From assembly GCF_000174195.1 (NCBI RefSeq), contig NZ_ACFY01000052.1, positions 1 through 64,000 on the forward strand: DNA of 64,000 nucleotides, in the 5' to 3' direction. The position numbers and the translations under genes were made by a program. The DNA comes from Roseburia inulinivorans DSM 16841 (GTDB lineage Bacteria; Bacillota; Clostridia; Lachnospirales; Lachnospiraceae). The first letter of the stretch is position 1. Every line of letters begins with the position of its first letter. Under the pieces are notes generated by a model. It ran no database searches and was not told the DNA's origin. It saw only the letters and a list, made by a program, of their open reading frames with translations. Shown here piece by piece: positions 47,290-56,780 of the stretch.

Positions 47290-48245
47290 GTGATCCGCTC
47301 CATATGCTCGTCATAAACCTGCATTTTTCTCCTCCCGTCGGCTTCTTTTTCCAGAAATATAAACCGCTGAAAAAGTCTTCGCTCCATCCACCGTTTCAGA
47401 TACGGTTTTTCCGACAGTTCTTTCATATTCCCTGCATGGATCGTGCCAAGCACTCTGCTCCCACAGTTTAATGCCTGCTCTACCGCATAAAAATCTGACT
47501 CGGCTCCAAGTTCATCCACCGCAATGATCTGCGGTGACATGGAACGGATCAGAAGCTGCATTCCCTCTGCCTTTCCACAGCCGTCCATCACATCGGTTCT
47601 CGGTCCCATGTCATTCTGTGGCACACCGTGAAAACTTGCCGCAATCTCCGAGCGTTCATCCACCACACACACCTTCAGCCTGATCCCATATGCCTCCCCA
47701 TTCGACAATGCCCGGATGGAATCACGCAAAAGTGTTGTTTTCCCGGCTCCCGGCATTGACAGGATCAACGTGTTATAAATGCTGTCTCTCTGCCGGATCA
47801 GCGGCAGTATTTTTCTGGCACATCCACACTTTTCATGGGCGATCCTGATATTTAAGAACATGATCGGACTGATCCCTGCAATTTTTCCATCCACCAGAAC
47901 GGTCTGCCCTGCCACACCAACCCGGTGTCCTCCCTCGATCGTGATGTACCCCTGCTTAATCTCCTCTTTGTAGGCGTACAGCGAATAATTGCTGATATAA
48001 TTCAACATTTCCCGCAGATCTGCCTCGGTCGCATGGTACAGATCTTTTTCCCATCTTCTGTAGTCCTTTTCGCTACAGAACATTTGTTCTTTTTCTTTGC
48101 CGGTCAGATAACAGTTGTCGCTTCCATAGCAAAACTCGATTGGTTGTCCGACTCTCACCCGGATCTCCTCCAACCCGCTCTGCCATGTATCGTCCTGAAA
48201 AAATGTTCTCATATGTACCGGAAACAACAATCTTATTTCACACAA
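47283..48245 (-). CDS. spoIIIAA: Stage III sporulation protein AA, secretion ATPase
   Basis: 320 residues. Walker A is LSMPGAGKTTLLRDS, Walker B region QIIAVDELGAESDFYAVE. ATPase that powers the SpoIIIA channel, related to type II/IV secretion ATPases. First gene of the operon, so its promoter, presumably sigma-E dependent, is in the gap to argS. The start is a TTG with GAGGTG 5 nt upstream. Confidence 0.93.
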   Translation of the reverse strand: MCEIRLLFPVHMRTFFQDDTWQSGLEEIRVRVGQPIEFCYGSDNCYLTGKEKEQMFCSEKDYRRWEKDLYHATEADLREMLNYISNYSLYAYKEEIKQGYITIEGGHRVGVAGQTVLVDGKIAGISPIMFLNIRIAHEKCGCARKILPLIRQRDSIYNTLILSMPGAGKTTLLRDSIRALSNGEAYGIRLKVCVVDERSEIAASFHGVPQNDMGPRTDVMDGCGKAEGMQLLIRSMSPQIIAVDELGAESDFYAVEQALNCGSRVLGTIHAGNMKELSEKPYLKRWMERRLFQRFIFLEKEADGRRKMQVYDEHMERITC

Positions 48246-48294
48246 GGCGGCACCTCACTTTCTGTTCCATCCTCACGGAATTCTTTTTTTAAAG

Positions 48295-48328
48295 AAAAAA
48301 AAGCCATGGGAGTTTGTTTTCTCCCATG
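48295..48328 (-). terminator. Intrinsic terminator after argS
   Basis: On the minus strand CATGGGAG and CTCCCATG flank an 8-nt loop and a T8 run follows. It lies between argS and spoIIIAA. Confidence 0.8.
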
Positions 48329-48379
48329 ACTAATTCTATGACTTGTCTTTCTTTTTATGACTGTTATTCTATTCTTTTC

Positions 48380-50167
48380 TTACATTCTCTCCGGTGCAGA
48401 AAATCCTAATACATCGATACAGGTCTCAAGAACGGACTTTGTAAGCTCTAACAGACGGATGTACGATTTCTGGACTGTCTCATTCTCCTCGGACATGATC
48501 TTGGTTCCATGATAGAAACTGTTGAATGCATTGGCGAGGTCATAAATATAGGAACAGATCTTATGAGGTGCTGTCTCCTCAAAAGCGCTCTCCATCACTG
48601 CATTGAACTTGGAGAGTTCTAACATTAAATCTTTCTCGCTCTTAGAGTGCGCCGACTCGATGACTGCACCGCTGTCATCTTTTCCAAGACCGTGATATTT
48701 GTTTAAGATCGATTTGATACGGACGATCGTATACAGGATGTATGGACCTGTATTTCCTTCAAAAGAAGTAAAGCGGTCAATATCAAAGATGTAATCTTTG
48801 CTTGCCTGATTGCTCAGATCACCGTATTTGATCGCTGCAAGTGCGACCATTTTTGCAGTGTTCTCTGCTTCCTCTGTGCTGATTCCAAGGTTCTCCTTTG
48901 TTTTCTGGTTCTCCTGGATCTTTGCAAGCATCTCCTCATTAATACCGGAGATCAGATGCTCTAAACGCATCACACCGCCATCGCGGGTCTTAAATGGTCT
49001 TCCGTCCTTGCCATTCATCGTACCAAAACCTAAAAACTTCAGTTCTGTTTCCGGTTTTACGATACCTGTTTTTCTTGCGCAGCGGAATACCTGTGTGAAA
49101 TATAACTCCTGACGCTTGTCTACCACGTAAATAATCTCGTCCGGGTTATAGTCTTTCATTCTCCATACCATAGTTGCAAGGTCTGTTGTATTGTAAAGGG
49201 AAGCTCCGTCTGATTTTAAGATCATACATGGAGGAATCTCTTTCGTGTCGGTATCCTCTTTGACATCCACGACAAGAGCGCCGTCGCTGATGTATGCAAA
49301 GCCATCGTCCTTCATCTTCTGAACCATATCCGGAATATATGGCTGTGCGTCAGACTCGCCCTTCCACAACTCAAAGGAAACATTTAAGTTTGCATAGTTT
49401 CTCTTTAAGTCTGTCACGGACACATTTAAAATATGTTTTAAAAGTGCCTGATAACCGCGTTTTCCGTGCTGCAGTTCAAAAGTCGCCTGCATGGCCGCTT
49501 CCTTATACGCCTCATCCTCTTTGGATTTCTTGCTGGCAGTCGGATAAATCTCCTCTAACTCAGAGATTGTAAATGGTGCTTCTTCTGGATACTCTCCGGT
49601 GTGAGCATCATCAAAATAAACGAGTTCCGGTCTTCTTAACTTTAACTCTGTGATGATCAGTCCCATCTGAAGTCCCCAGTCGCCCAAATGCACGTCACCG
49701 ATCACATTGTGTCCCATAAATTTGCCGATACGCTTCACACTCTCACCAATGATTGCAGAACGCAGATGTCCTACATGGAGAGGTTTTGCAACGTTTGGTC
49801 CGCCATAGTCGATCATGATGGTCTTTGGCGCTTCTGTCTTTTCACATCCAAAACGTCCCTCATCTTCCTGCATTTTTGCAACATAATCTGCAAGGTATGC
49901 CTCATCAATTTTCAGATTGAGGAAGCCCGGTTTTACAGATTCTGCCATCGCAAAAATCGGGTTTGCAGCAAGTTTTTCCACCACTTCGTCTGCGATCATA
50001 AATGGGGCTTTTTTGTATTCCTTGGCGGCTGCCATGGCGCCGTTACACTGGTATTCACAAAGATCAGGTCTGTTTGATAAAGTAACCTTTGCATATTTTG
50101 CATCATATCCGCATTCTGTAAATGCTTTTGTCACTTCATCTGTGATCAAATCCAAGATTTTCTTCAT
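48380..50167 (-). CDS. argS: Arginyl-tRNA synthetase
   Basis: 595 residues, class I synthetase. HIGH motif in NVAKPLHVGHLRSAIIGE; the arginine-specific N-terminal domain (1-110) and the C-terminal anticodon-binding domain with the ending VLETCIDVLGFSAPERM are present. No T-box leader is visible in the 90-bp upstream gap. Confidence 0.97.
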   Translation of the reverse strand: MKKILDLITDEVTKAFTECGYDAKYAKVTLSNRPDLCEYQCNGAMAAAKEYKKAPFMIADEVVEKLAANPIFAMAESVKPGFLNLKIDEAYLADYVAKMQEDEGRFGCEKTEAPKTIMIDYGGPNVAKPLHVGHLRSAIIGESVKRIGKFMGHNVIGDVHLGDWGLQMGLIITELKLRRPELVYFDDAHTGEYPEEAPFTISELEEIYPTASKKSKEDEAYKEAAMQATFELQHGKRGYQALLKHILNVSVTDLKRNYANLNVSFELWKGESDAQPYIPDMVQKMKDDGFAYISDGALVVDVKEDTDTKEIPPCMILKSDGASLYNTTDLATMVWRMKDYNPDEIIYVVDKRQELYFTQVFRCARKTGIVKPETELKFLGFGTMNGKDGRPFKTRDGGVMRLEHLISGINEEMLAKIQENQKTKENLGISTEEAENTAKMVALAAIKYGDLSNQASKDYIFDIDRFTSFEGNTGPYILYTIVRIKSILNKYHGLGKDDSGAVIESAHSKSEKDLMLELSKFNAVMESAFEETAPHKICSYIYDLANAFNSFYHGTKIMSEENETVQKSYIRLLELTKSVLETCIDVLGFSAPERM

Positions 50168-50259
50168 AACTTTTTCCTTTCGTTCTCTCTTATAGATACT
50201 GCTAACTATATAGTTTACTTGCGTTTTCAGAAATCGTCAATATTTTCTTAAAAATTATT

Positions 50260-50306
50260 AAAATGCCATGAGAAAGAGAGTTTTATCTCTTTGACATGGC
50301 ATTTTT
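50260..50306. terminator. Bidirectional terminator between queT and argS
   Basis: AAAATGCCATG pairs with CATGGCATTTTT and the loop itself forms AAAGAGA/TCTCTTT. It ends 14 bp from the queT stop. Confidence 0.8.
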
Positions 50307-50319
50307 ATAACCTTCACAT

Positions 50320-50832
50320 TTATTCATTCTTAAAAATAACATTTCTCATTTTTGCCAATGCATTCAATAAGATAGAGCCAAGAATACAGCAGCAGATCAC
50401 TTCTCCCGCGCCGACGGTCAGCATGTAAAAAGGAATTGCGACATCATGTCCACCAACTTCCATCGCAAGTCCGTATCCGTAGCGCAATACAAATGGAATG
50501 ATCACCATATTTGCGATCACCGGAGGAAGCGTGCACAAAAACTTATGTTTCCGCAGTAAATACGTTCCGACTGCACCGAGTAATGTTGCAAGGCTTCCGA
50601 ACACGACATCATAAACCGCTGCCCCTGTCAGCAGATTGCTCAACAGACAACCGATCGCCAGTCCCGGAATCGCTGCCGGTGTAAAAAATGGTAAAATGGT
50701 AAGTGCTTCGGAAATTCGTACCTGAATGGCACCGGAAGCTAAGTTAAATGCACTGATAAAAATAGTCAGCACAACGTAGATCGCTGCGATCACTGCAGCC
50801 TGGGTAAGAAATAATACCTTTTTGTTTCTCAT
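50320..50832 (-). CDS. queT: QueT-family transporter of queuosine precursor
   Basis: 170 residues with five to six membrane helices. The N-terminal block (ALTILPFFTPAAIPGLAIGC and GAAVYDVVFGSLATLLGA) is the QueT/COG4708 signature of ECF-type substrate-binding components. It takes up queuine or preQ1 together with a shared energising ECF module encoded elsewhere. A structured leader precedes it and suggests riboswitch control. Confidence 0.85.
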   Translation of the reverse strand: MRNKKVLFLTQAAVIAAIYVVLTIFISAFNLASGAIQVRISEALTILPFFTPAAIPGLAIGCLLSNLLTGAAVYDVVFGSLATLLGAVGTYLLRKHKFLCTLPPVIANMVIIPFVLRYGYGLAMEVGGHDVAIPFYMLTVGAGEVICCCILGSILLNALAKMRNVIFKNE

Positions 50833-50859
50833 ATGTTTTTCTCCTTTAGTTTTGTTTTT

Positions 50860-50910
50860 CGTCAGGAAGGTTCCGAACTGACGTTTGTTTTTGCAGAATT
50901 GTACCTCTGC
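50860..50910 (-). promoter_or_regulatory. Structured queT leader, possible queuosine-precursor riboswitch
   Basis: On the minus strand GCAGA/TCTGC (50893-50910) is followed by an A-rich linker and CGTCAG/CTGACG (50860-50883). Then comes AAAACTAAAGGAG, in which the ribosome binding site sits next to an ACTAA stretch as in preQ1 riboswitches. The exact preQ1-I consensus is not met, so class is open. Confidence 0.4.
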
Positions 50911-50916
50911 ATGAAA

Positions 50917-50945
50917 AAATCGTTGTGTTCCTCACACAACGATTT
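50917..50945 (-). terminator. Intrinsic terminator upstream of the queT leader
   Basis: AAATCGTTGTG and CACAACGATTT form an 11-bp stem followed on the minus strand by T6. It separates the dapF-like gene from queT. Confidence 0.8.
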
Positions 50946-51056
50946 ATAAACTATCATATTCTGCCTGCAATTGCAAGACTTTTTTATAATGGTTTCCATA
51001 TGTTCCCATATTCCCTGCTGCTGTGCGGTATTCATAACACCAAGAAATTTTCCAAT

Positions 51057-51896
51057 TTAAGCAAAAAAATTTTCCGCCAGCGTAATACTTCCGATATAAA
51101 CCACAGGTCCTGTCATAAACACGCGGTCGTCCTCTGCAAATTCCACAAGCAGATCTCCGCCCTGCATATGAACCTGCACACGGTTTCCCACCAGTCCGAG
51201 TTTATGTGCTGCAGATGCCGCCGCACAGGCTCCCGTGCCTGACGCATATGTGTACCCGGCTCCCCGCTCATAGATTTCAATCTGAATATTTTCCCGGTCA
51301 ACTACGTGACAGAGCTGCATATTGATCCGGTTTGGAAAATATTTTGAATTTTCCACATATGGTCCTAAATGCAACGCTTTATTCTTGCTGATTTCTTCCA
51401 TCATCACGACACAGTTTGGGTTTCCCATGGACACGCAGGTGATATTGTAAAAATTATCACAGAAGAAAACGGATTCATTGATCATATCTCCCTCAAATCC
51501 TACTGCATGGATACTGTCTGCTCCAAATGCGGCATATCCCATATCGACTTTCATGCGCGATGCATCCTCATCTAAAAACTCCACCTGTACCGGTCCTGCC
51601 TTTGTCCAAAGCTCATAGCACTTTTCTTTCACATATCCGGCATCTTTCAGATACTTTGAAAAAATCCGGATGCCGTTGCCGCTTCTCTCAGCTTCACTTC
51701 CATCCGGATTAAAAATACGTACTTTTATTTTTTCATTCTCCAACACAGGACCAGATAAAATACCATCTGCTCCCACTCCGGTATTGCGCCTGCACAACAG
51801 CTGTATCTGCCGTTCCTGTAATAATTCACGGTTCTGATTCGGATCATAGATCAGATAATCATTCCCAAGACCGTGATACTTTTTTAATGTAACCAA
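51057..51896 (-). CDS. DapF-like epimerase with both catalytic cysteines replaced by serine
   Basis: 279 residues with the two-half diaminopimelate epimerase fold (KKYHGLGNDYLIYD; NPDGSEAERSGNGIRIFSKY; YERGAGYTYASGTGACAAA). True DapF uses Cys in E-x-CGNG and A-CGTG as the two acid/base thiols. Here both are serines, Ser72 and Ser219, and GAGET is GAGYT. The normal two-base thiol mechanism seems impossible, so it may act on another substrate or by another chemistry; databases would label it DapF. The start is a TTG at 51896 with GGTGGG upstream. Single gene, not next to other lysine genes. Confidence 0.8.
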   Translation of the reverse strand: MVTLKKYHGLGNDYLIYDPNQNRELLQERQIQLLCRRNTGVGADGILSGPVLENEKIKVRIFNPDGSEAERSGNGIRIFSKYLKDAGYVKEKCYELWTKAGPVQVEFLDEDASRMKVDMGYAAFGADSIHAVGFEGDMINESVFFCDNFYNITCVSMGNPNCVVMMEEISKNKALHLGPYVENSKYFPNRINMQLCHVVDRENIQIEIYERGAGYTYASGTGACAAASAAHKLGLVGNRVQVHMQGGDLLVEFAEDDRVFMTGPVVYIGSITLAENFFA

Positions 51897-51992
51897 AACG
51901 ATCCCACCATCGCCTGTTCTTACTATTACATTATGTGGCAGACTACAAAATGTGCATCTGCCCGCAACCCTGCCAAAACAGCTTCAGGATTC

Positions 51993-52352
51993 CTATCCCT
52001 CATGCTGCTCATGTTCGATCAGGTTCTGTAATCTGTCATCTTTCTCATGCAGGATCTGTTGGATTTTTGTCTGTGACACTTCATCGATTGCCTCGATCTC
52101 TGCCTGTTTTAACTCTGACTCTTCGTCATAGACATGATTTTCCTGTGGATATATGCCGACGGCATGTTCCCGCTCTTTTTCTTCCTCTTCGCCGCCAATT
52201 GCTTCCGGGGAACCATAGGAAACATTCCAGTATTTTATGATACTTCTTTTCATTTTTTCCTGTCTGTTCTTCTCATCGATCAAATCTTTCATATATGCAC
52301 CAGCCTCTTGTTGTATTCTTCGTATCCCATTTGATTCTGCTTTTTTTAACAA
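51993..52352 (-). CDS. Hypothetical charged helical protein
   Basis: Up to 119 residues from a TTG at 52352, or 99 from an ATG at 52292 (MKDLIDEKNRQEKMKR); neither has a strong ribosome binding site. Very rich in Glu, Lys and Gln, mostly helical, no membrane segment, ending LQNLIEHEQHEG. Family not recognised. It lies between the DapF-like gene and divergently placed sigG. Real coding is likely because the frame is long and free of rare-looking composition, but it is the least certain gene of the core region. Confidence 0.5.
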   Translation of the reverse strand: MLKKAESNGIRRIQQEAGAYMKDLIDEKNRQEKMKRSIIKYWNVSYGSPEAIGGEEEEKEREHAVGIYPQENHVYDEESELKQAEIEAIDEVSQTKIQQILHEKDDRLQNLIEHEQHEG

Positions 52353-52528
52353 TCCGTCTCTACTGAAACGATTTTCTTACCGTGTATAGTATAGCATTTT
52401 TTTCCTAATAAAAAAAAAGTTTCTTTCTGTATAATTTTTTCTTAAATGCCACATCCTCATTAATAGCATCCGACATCGACAGACCTCGGAGCTGATCCTG
52501 ATTTTAGAAAAGACCGGAGGATAGCAAC

Positions 52529-53308
52529 ATGCCTGCATATAAAGTAGAAATCTGTGGCGTCAATACCGCCAAACTCCCAATTTTAAAAGAAACCGAAAAA
52601 GAAGCCCTGTTTGCACGGATCCGGCAGGGCGATCAGGAAGCAAGAGAGATGTATATCAAAGGCAACCTGCGCCTTGTGTTAAGTGTGATCAAGCGTTTCT
52701 CCGGCAGCCATGAAAATCTTGATGACCTGTTCCAGATCGGCTGTATCGGACTGATCAAATCCATTGACAACTTTAATCCAGATCTGCAGGTAAAATTTTC
52801 CACTTATGCGGTACCTATGATCATCGGGGAGATCCGCAGATATCTGCGTGACAACAACAGTATCCGTGTGAGCCGCTCCCTCCGCGACACTGCCTACAAA
52901 GCGATCCATGCCAAGGAAGTTCTGTCCAAAAATTCATTTAAGGAACCTACACTGCAGGAAATCGCAGAGGAATCCGGGGTTGCCGCAGAAGACATTTTAT
53001 ACGCACTGGATGCGATTCAGAGTCCGGTAAGCCTCTATGATCCGGTCTACACCGATGGGGGCGATACCCTCTATGTCATGGATCAGATCAGTGATAAGAA
53101 AAATAAAGAAGAAAACTGGGTGGAAAAGCTCTCTCTAAGTGATGCCATGAACCACCTGTCAGAACGCGAAAACTTCATTATCAACCTCCGCTTTTTTGAA
53201 GGAAAAACACAGATGGAAGTGGCGGATGAGATCCATATTTCCCAGGCACAGGTCAGCCGTCTGGAAAAGTCTGCATTGAAAACCATCCGCCAATATCTTA
53301 CCCTATAA
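52529..53308 (+). CDS. sigG: Sporulation sigma factor G
   Basis: 259 residues. The N-terminal YKVEICGVNTAKLPILKE is the hallmark of SigG. Region 2 (DDLFQIGCIGLIKSIDNFNP) and region 4 (MEVADEIHISQAQVSRLEKS) are complete. It directs late forespore transcription. GGAGG lies 7 nt before the ATG. In many Clostridia it sits beside sigE; here the beta-CASP gene separates them. Confidence 0.96.
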   Translation: MPAYKVEICGVNTAKLPILKETEKEALFARIRQGDQEAREMYIKGNLRLVLSVIKRFSGSHENLDDLFQIGCIGLIKSIDNFNPDLQVKFSTYAVPMIIGEIRRYLRDNNSIRVSRSLRDTAYKAIHAKEVLSKNSFKEPTLQEIAEESGVAAEDILYALDAIQSPVSLYDPVYTDGGDTLYVMDQISDKKNKEENWVEKLSLSDAMNHLSERENFIINLRFFEGKTQMEVADEIHISQAQVSRLEKSALKTIRQYLTL

Positions 53309-53310
53309 TA

Positions 53311-54915
53311 TTATCTCGACCATTTATCACATAATGCATTAATCTGATCTGCAAATTTTGCAAGTTCCTTGTTCGGCAGACCCTCGCACTTATTAATAAC
53401 CTCAAGCAGCCTCTGTCCTGCCGCAAGAAGTCTTGCAAATACGTTGCTGGAAGCTTTTGATGATCCATTTTTCTTCTTCTCAATCATCTCTCTGCTTCCG
53501 TCCGCAATCTGCTCTCCCGTCACAAGATCAAACGTATCGCCGCTATATGGTGCATACGTGTCATACCCATATACTTCATGCACATGCGCCGCAAAATTCT
53601 CCGTCACTTTGTCGTCCCCATGTACAATAAACACTTTTTTCGGTGGTGTCTCAAATGCCCCAATCCACTTTGTCAGATTATTCCGGTCTGCGTGACCGCT
53701 GATTCCCGGAAGATTCTCAATCTTCGCATGTACCTCGATGGTCTCACCAAAAAGTTTTACCTGCTTTGCCCCATTTAAAAGAGAATTTCCAAGTGTTCCG
53801 GGAACCTGATAACCAACAAATAAAATCGTGGAATCCTTTCGCCAGAGGTTGTGTTTTAAATGGTGACGGATACGTCCTGCCTCACACATACCGGATGCGG
53901 AAATAATAACTTTCGGCTGCTCGTCGAAATTGATCATCTTGGATTCATCACTCGTGATCGCCATGCGCAGTCCCGGAAAACCGATTGGGTTAATTCCCTG
54001 ATGCACAAGATCCAACGCTTCCTCGCTGAAACAGTCCTCCACGTTCTTATTAAAGATCGTAGTTGCCTCCACTGCCAGCGGACTATCGACAAACACCGGG
54101 AAATTTTCAAACTCCGGCAACAGATGTTCCGTCTTGATCCTTCGGATAAAGTAAAGCATCTCCTGCGTTCTTCCTACGGAAAATGCAGGGATCACAAGAT
54201 TTCCACCTCTTGTAAAGGTATCCTTCAATACCCCTGCAAGTGCGACTGCATAGTCCGGCGGTGTCTCATGCTCTTTGTCACCGTACGTGGACTCCATTAC
54301 AACATAATCCGCGTCTTTGATATACTGTGGATCTTTGATCAGTGGACGATTACCATTTCCGATATCCCCCGAAAATACAACTTTGACTTCTTCATCATCC
54401 TCTCTGATCCACATCTCAATGCTTGATGAGCCGAGCAGATGTCCTGCATCCACAAACCGTACCTTTAATCCGTCACAGATCTCCACAATGCTGTTATATT
54501 CACACGGCACAAAGTGTGTCAGCACCCCCATTGCGTCATTCATATCGTACATTGGTACCACTTCCGGTTTTCCGGCCCGTTTTGCTTTCCGGTTTCTCCA
54601 TTCTGCCTCAAACATCTGGATATGTGCGCTGTCTTTTAACATGATATTACAGAGCTGCGTTGTTGCCTCTGTCGCAAAAATCTGTCCCCGGAATCCATGA
54701 TTATACAATAGCGGCAGCAGACCGGAATGATCAATGTGTGCGTGTGTCACGAACACATAATCCACCGCTGCTGCATTCACCGGAATCTCCTGATTCACAT
54801 ACAGATCCGGTCCCTGCTCCATACCACAATCCACCAGTACATGTTTATCCCCGAATGTTACATAATGACAGCTTCCTGTCACCTCATGCGCTGCACCCAA
54901 AAATTCTATCTGCAT
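53311..54915 (-). CDS. Metallo-beta-lactamase/beta-CASP RNA-processing hydrolase family protein
   Basis: 534 residues. The MBL metal site is VFVTHAHIDHSGLLPLL, with later motifs VDAGHLLGSSSIEM and VVFSGDIGNG, and the beta-CASP and RMMBL parts (SASGMCEAGRIRHHLKHNLW; GISGHADRNNLTKW). Proteins of this build are zinc-dependent ribonucleases of the CPSF/YsH1 type. About 70 extra residues at the C-terminus are helical. Ends convergently 3 bp from sigG. Confidence 0.88.
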   Translation of the reverse strand: MQIEFLGAAHEVTGSCHYVTFGDKHVLVDCGMEQGPDLYVNQEIPVNAAAVDYVFVTHAHIDHSGLLPLLYNHGFRGQIFATEATTQLCNIMLKDSAHIQMFEAEWRNRKAKRAGKPEVVPMYDMNDAMGVLTHFVPCEYNSIVEICDGLKVRFVDAGHLLGSSSIEMWIREDDEEVKVVFSGDIGNGNRPLIKDPQYIKDADYVVMESTYGDKEHETPPDYAVALAGVLKDTFTRGGNLVIPAFSVGRTQEMLYFIRRIKTEHLLPEFENFPVFVDSPLAVEATTIFNKNVEDCFSEEALDLVHQGINPIGFPGLRMAITSDESKMINFDEQPKVIISASGMCEAGRIRHHLKHNLWRKDSTILFVGYQVPGTLGNSLLNGAKQVKLFGETIEVHAKIENLPGISGHADRNNLTKWIGAFETPPKKVFIVHGDDKVTENFAAHVHEVYGYDTYAPYSGDTFDLVTGEQIADGSREMIEKKKNGSSKASSNVFARLLAAGQRLLEVINKCEGLPNKELAKFADQINALCDKWSR

Positions 54916-55064
54916 CTGTCCTTCCCCCTGTCTGTAAATTCCAGTCCGTTTTCATCTGATCCCCATGCAGTCATCTGCTGCATGTTGTCTCATCTGTCCA
55001 CTGTCTGTTCCCATTGTCAAATAGTTCGACTTTTCCTTTAATTTATAACACAATTATACTCCTG

Positions 55065-55805
55065 TTATTCAAATCGTACAATTTCTTTTTTCAATCTTCC
55101 CATAATTTTTTTCTCAAGTCTTGAGATATAGGACTGGGAGATTCCAAGCATATCTGCCACCTCTTTCTGTGTCTTCTCCTCCCCATCAGAAGTATTCAGT
55201 CCGAACCTCAGTTCGATGATCATCCGTTCCCTTCCAGACAGCTTTTCGATCGCAGTCTTTAACAGTTTCCGCTCTACATCCGTTTCCATGTCTTTCCCCA
55301 CGACATCCTCATCCGTCCCCAGAATATCCGATAAGAGCAGTTCATTTCCATCCCAGTCCACATTTAAGGGTTCATCGATGGAAACCTCCAGTTTTGTCTT
55401 GCTGTTTCTCCTCAGATACATTAAAATCTCATTTTCAATGCAGCGCGATGCGTAAGTGGCCAATTTAATATTTTTGTCCGGATTAAAGGTATTGATCCCT
55501 TTGATGAGACCGATCGTTCCTATGGAGATAAGATCCTCCACTCCGACCCCTGTGTTATCAAACTTTTTTGCTATGTATACGACCAGCCGCAGGTTGTGTT
55601 CGATCAGCTCCTTTCTCGCCCGCTCTGCATGCACACCATCGAGCATCCGGATACAGTATGCTTCCCGCTCTCCCTCCAACGGTGGCGGCAAAATCTCTGC
55701 ACCTCCAATATAGTGCACCTCATCTTCCTTTCGCAAAAAAAGGCTGCAAATCCCGGACAGAAAATGAACCTTTTCATATCTTGGCAGTACAAGTCTCATG
55801 ATCAT
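55065..55805 (-). CDS. sigE: Sporulation sigma factor E (pro-form)
   Basis: About 246 residues. An N-terminal hydrophobic pro-sequence ([15 protein letters not shown]) is followed by [15 protein letters not shown], the SigE processing region. Region 2 reads [20 protein letters not shown] and region 4 [20 protein letters not shown]. Drives mother-cell transcription after cleavage by SpoIIGA, encoded just upstream and overlapping its start. The ATG at 55805 has GAGG 7 nt before it. Confidence 0.96.
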   Translation of the reverse strand: MIMRLVLPRYEKVHFLSGICSLFLRKEDEVHYIGGAEILPPPLEGEREAYCIRMLDGVHAERARKELIEHNLRLVVYIAKKFDNTGVGVEDLISIGTIGLIKGINTFNPDKNIKLATYASRCIENEILMYLRRNSKTKLEVSIDEPLNVDWDGNELLLSDILGTDEDVVGKDMETDVERKLLKTAIEKLSGRERMIIELRFGLNTSDGEEKTQKEVADMLGISQSYISRLEKKIMGRLKKEIVRFE

Positions 55806-56609
55806 GTTTTGTTCCTCTTTCCTGACACTCCAGCATAGATGCATGAAGAATCATATCATATTCTTTTCCTTCCAATAATCCTTCATTTGCAATTCCAACC
55901 GTTGCCGGTCTTATCTCGACTTCGTGCCTTCCATTCTGAATTTTTATGCATGTGATCTCTGTCACCGGCAAAAGCCCCTCCTTCTGCCCCAGGGAACAAT
56001 AAGGGATAAAATGTACCCTGTCCTTTTTCGGATTTAAGATCTTTGCGGCCACTTTTTACTTAAAATACATACTGGTCTATGATTATATGGATCTCTCAAC
56101 TGATTTCCACTGTCCCAGTATCCCATAGTTTCCATCGCATGCCCCCGATGCACCAATGTCACTGGGAAAAGCTGATTTCCAAACTGTTTTCTACGTCCCA
56201 GATACCATGTGACAACCGACAGAACCAGTGCCGCAATGACCGCCTGAATCCAGAAAAATGTCATTCCTGTTGCACTGCTTCTCAATAATTCCATAACCCC
56301 GCCAAGGAAAATGACCATCAGATAAATGACTGCCCAGTTTTCTAAAAACGTACGCCACGAACTTTTTCCAAAACACAGGACGACCATTCCTGTATTGAGC
56401 AGGAAGTGAATCAGGATCGCCCTGCAGAAAGGCTCTGTGACAGTCAGTGTAATGATCAGACTTCCCACAGATGACAGAAATGCGATAAACCACAGTCTTC
56501 TTCCCTTTACCTTGCGCCGCAAAAGGCAATTTGCGCCTGCGAGCGCAATAAAATCCATCCACAGATTCTGTAACAGATAAACATCTGCATAAAAAATATA
56601 TATTTGGAA
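55774..56609 (-). CDS. spoIIGA: SpoIIGA, sigma-E processing protease; frame broken by one base
   Basis: The N-terminal half has four to five membrane helices and the aspartic-protease-like motif [12 protein letters not shown]. The frame then stops near 56034, but the C-terminal domain continues in another frame ([20 protein letters not shown] to 55774). One more base in the T5 run at 56053-56057 joins them to about 275 residues. The N-terminal codons upstream of 56558 ([12 protein letters not shown]) are in frame and typical of SpoIIGA, but no ATG, GTG or TTG precedes them; an AGGAGG at 56616-56621 marks where translation should begin, so another base error is likely. Cleaves pro-SigE. Confidence 0.85.
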
Positions 56610-56724
56610 CCACTCCCTCCTTTTCCTTCTCCATAGTCACATTATATTTTTTTAGAACCATCTTTTTTGTCAAAACACTTCCTCTACTTTCAGAAGTTCA
56701 TCCCGTTTTTCTGACAAAAAAGAC

Positions 56725-56758
56725 CGTTACATGAAAACCTTATGATCTTCATGTAACG
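56725..56758 (-). terminator. Intrinsic terminator after ftsZ
   Basis: CGTTACATGAA pairs with TTCATGTAACG across a 12-nt loop, and a T6 run follows on the minus strand. It separates ftsZ from spoIIGA-sigE. Confidence 0.85.
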
Positions 56759-56780
56759 ATCCTGTCATATTCTTATGTAA

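Noticed and set aside
50168..50259. T-box leader of argS
   Set aside because: The gap is only about 90 bp and already holds a terminator at its far end; no T-box motif is visible.
56191..56673. Alternative 160-residue gene over spoIIGA
   Set aside because: It lies on the same strand in a shifted frame of spoIIGA and has no plausible domain; only its first codons touch the spoIIGA ribosome binding site.
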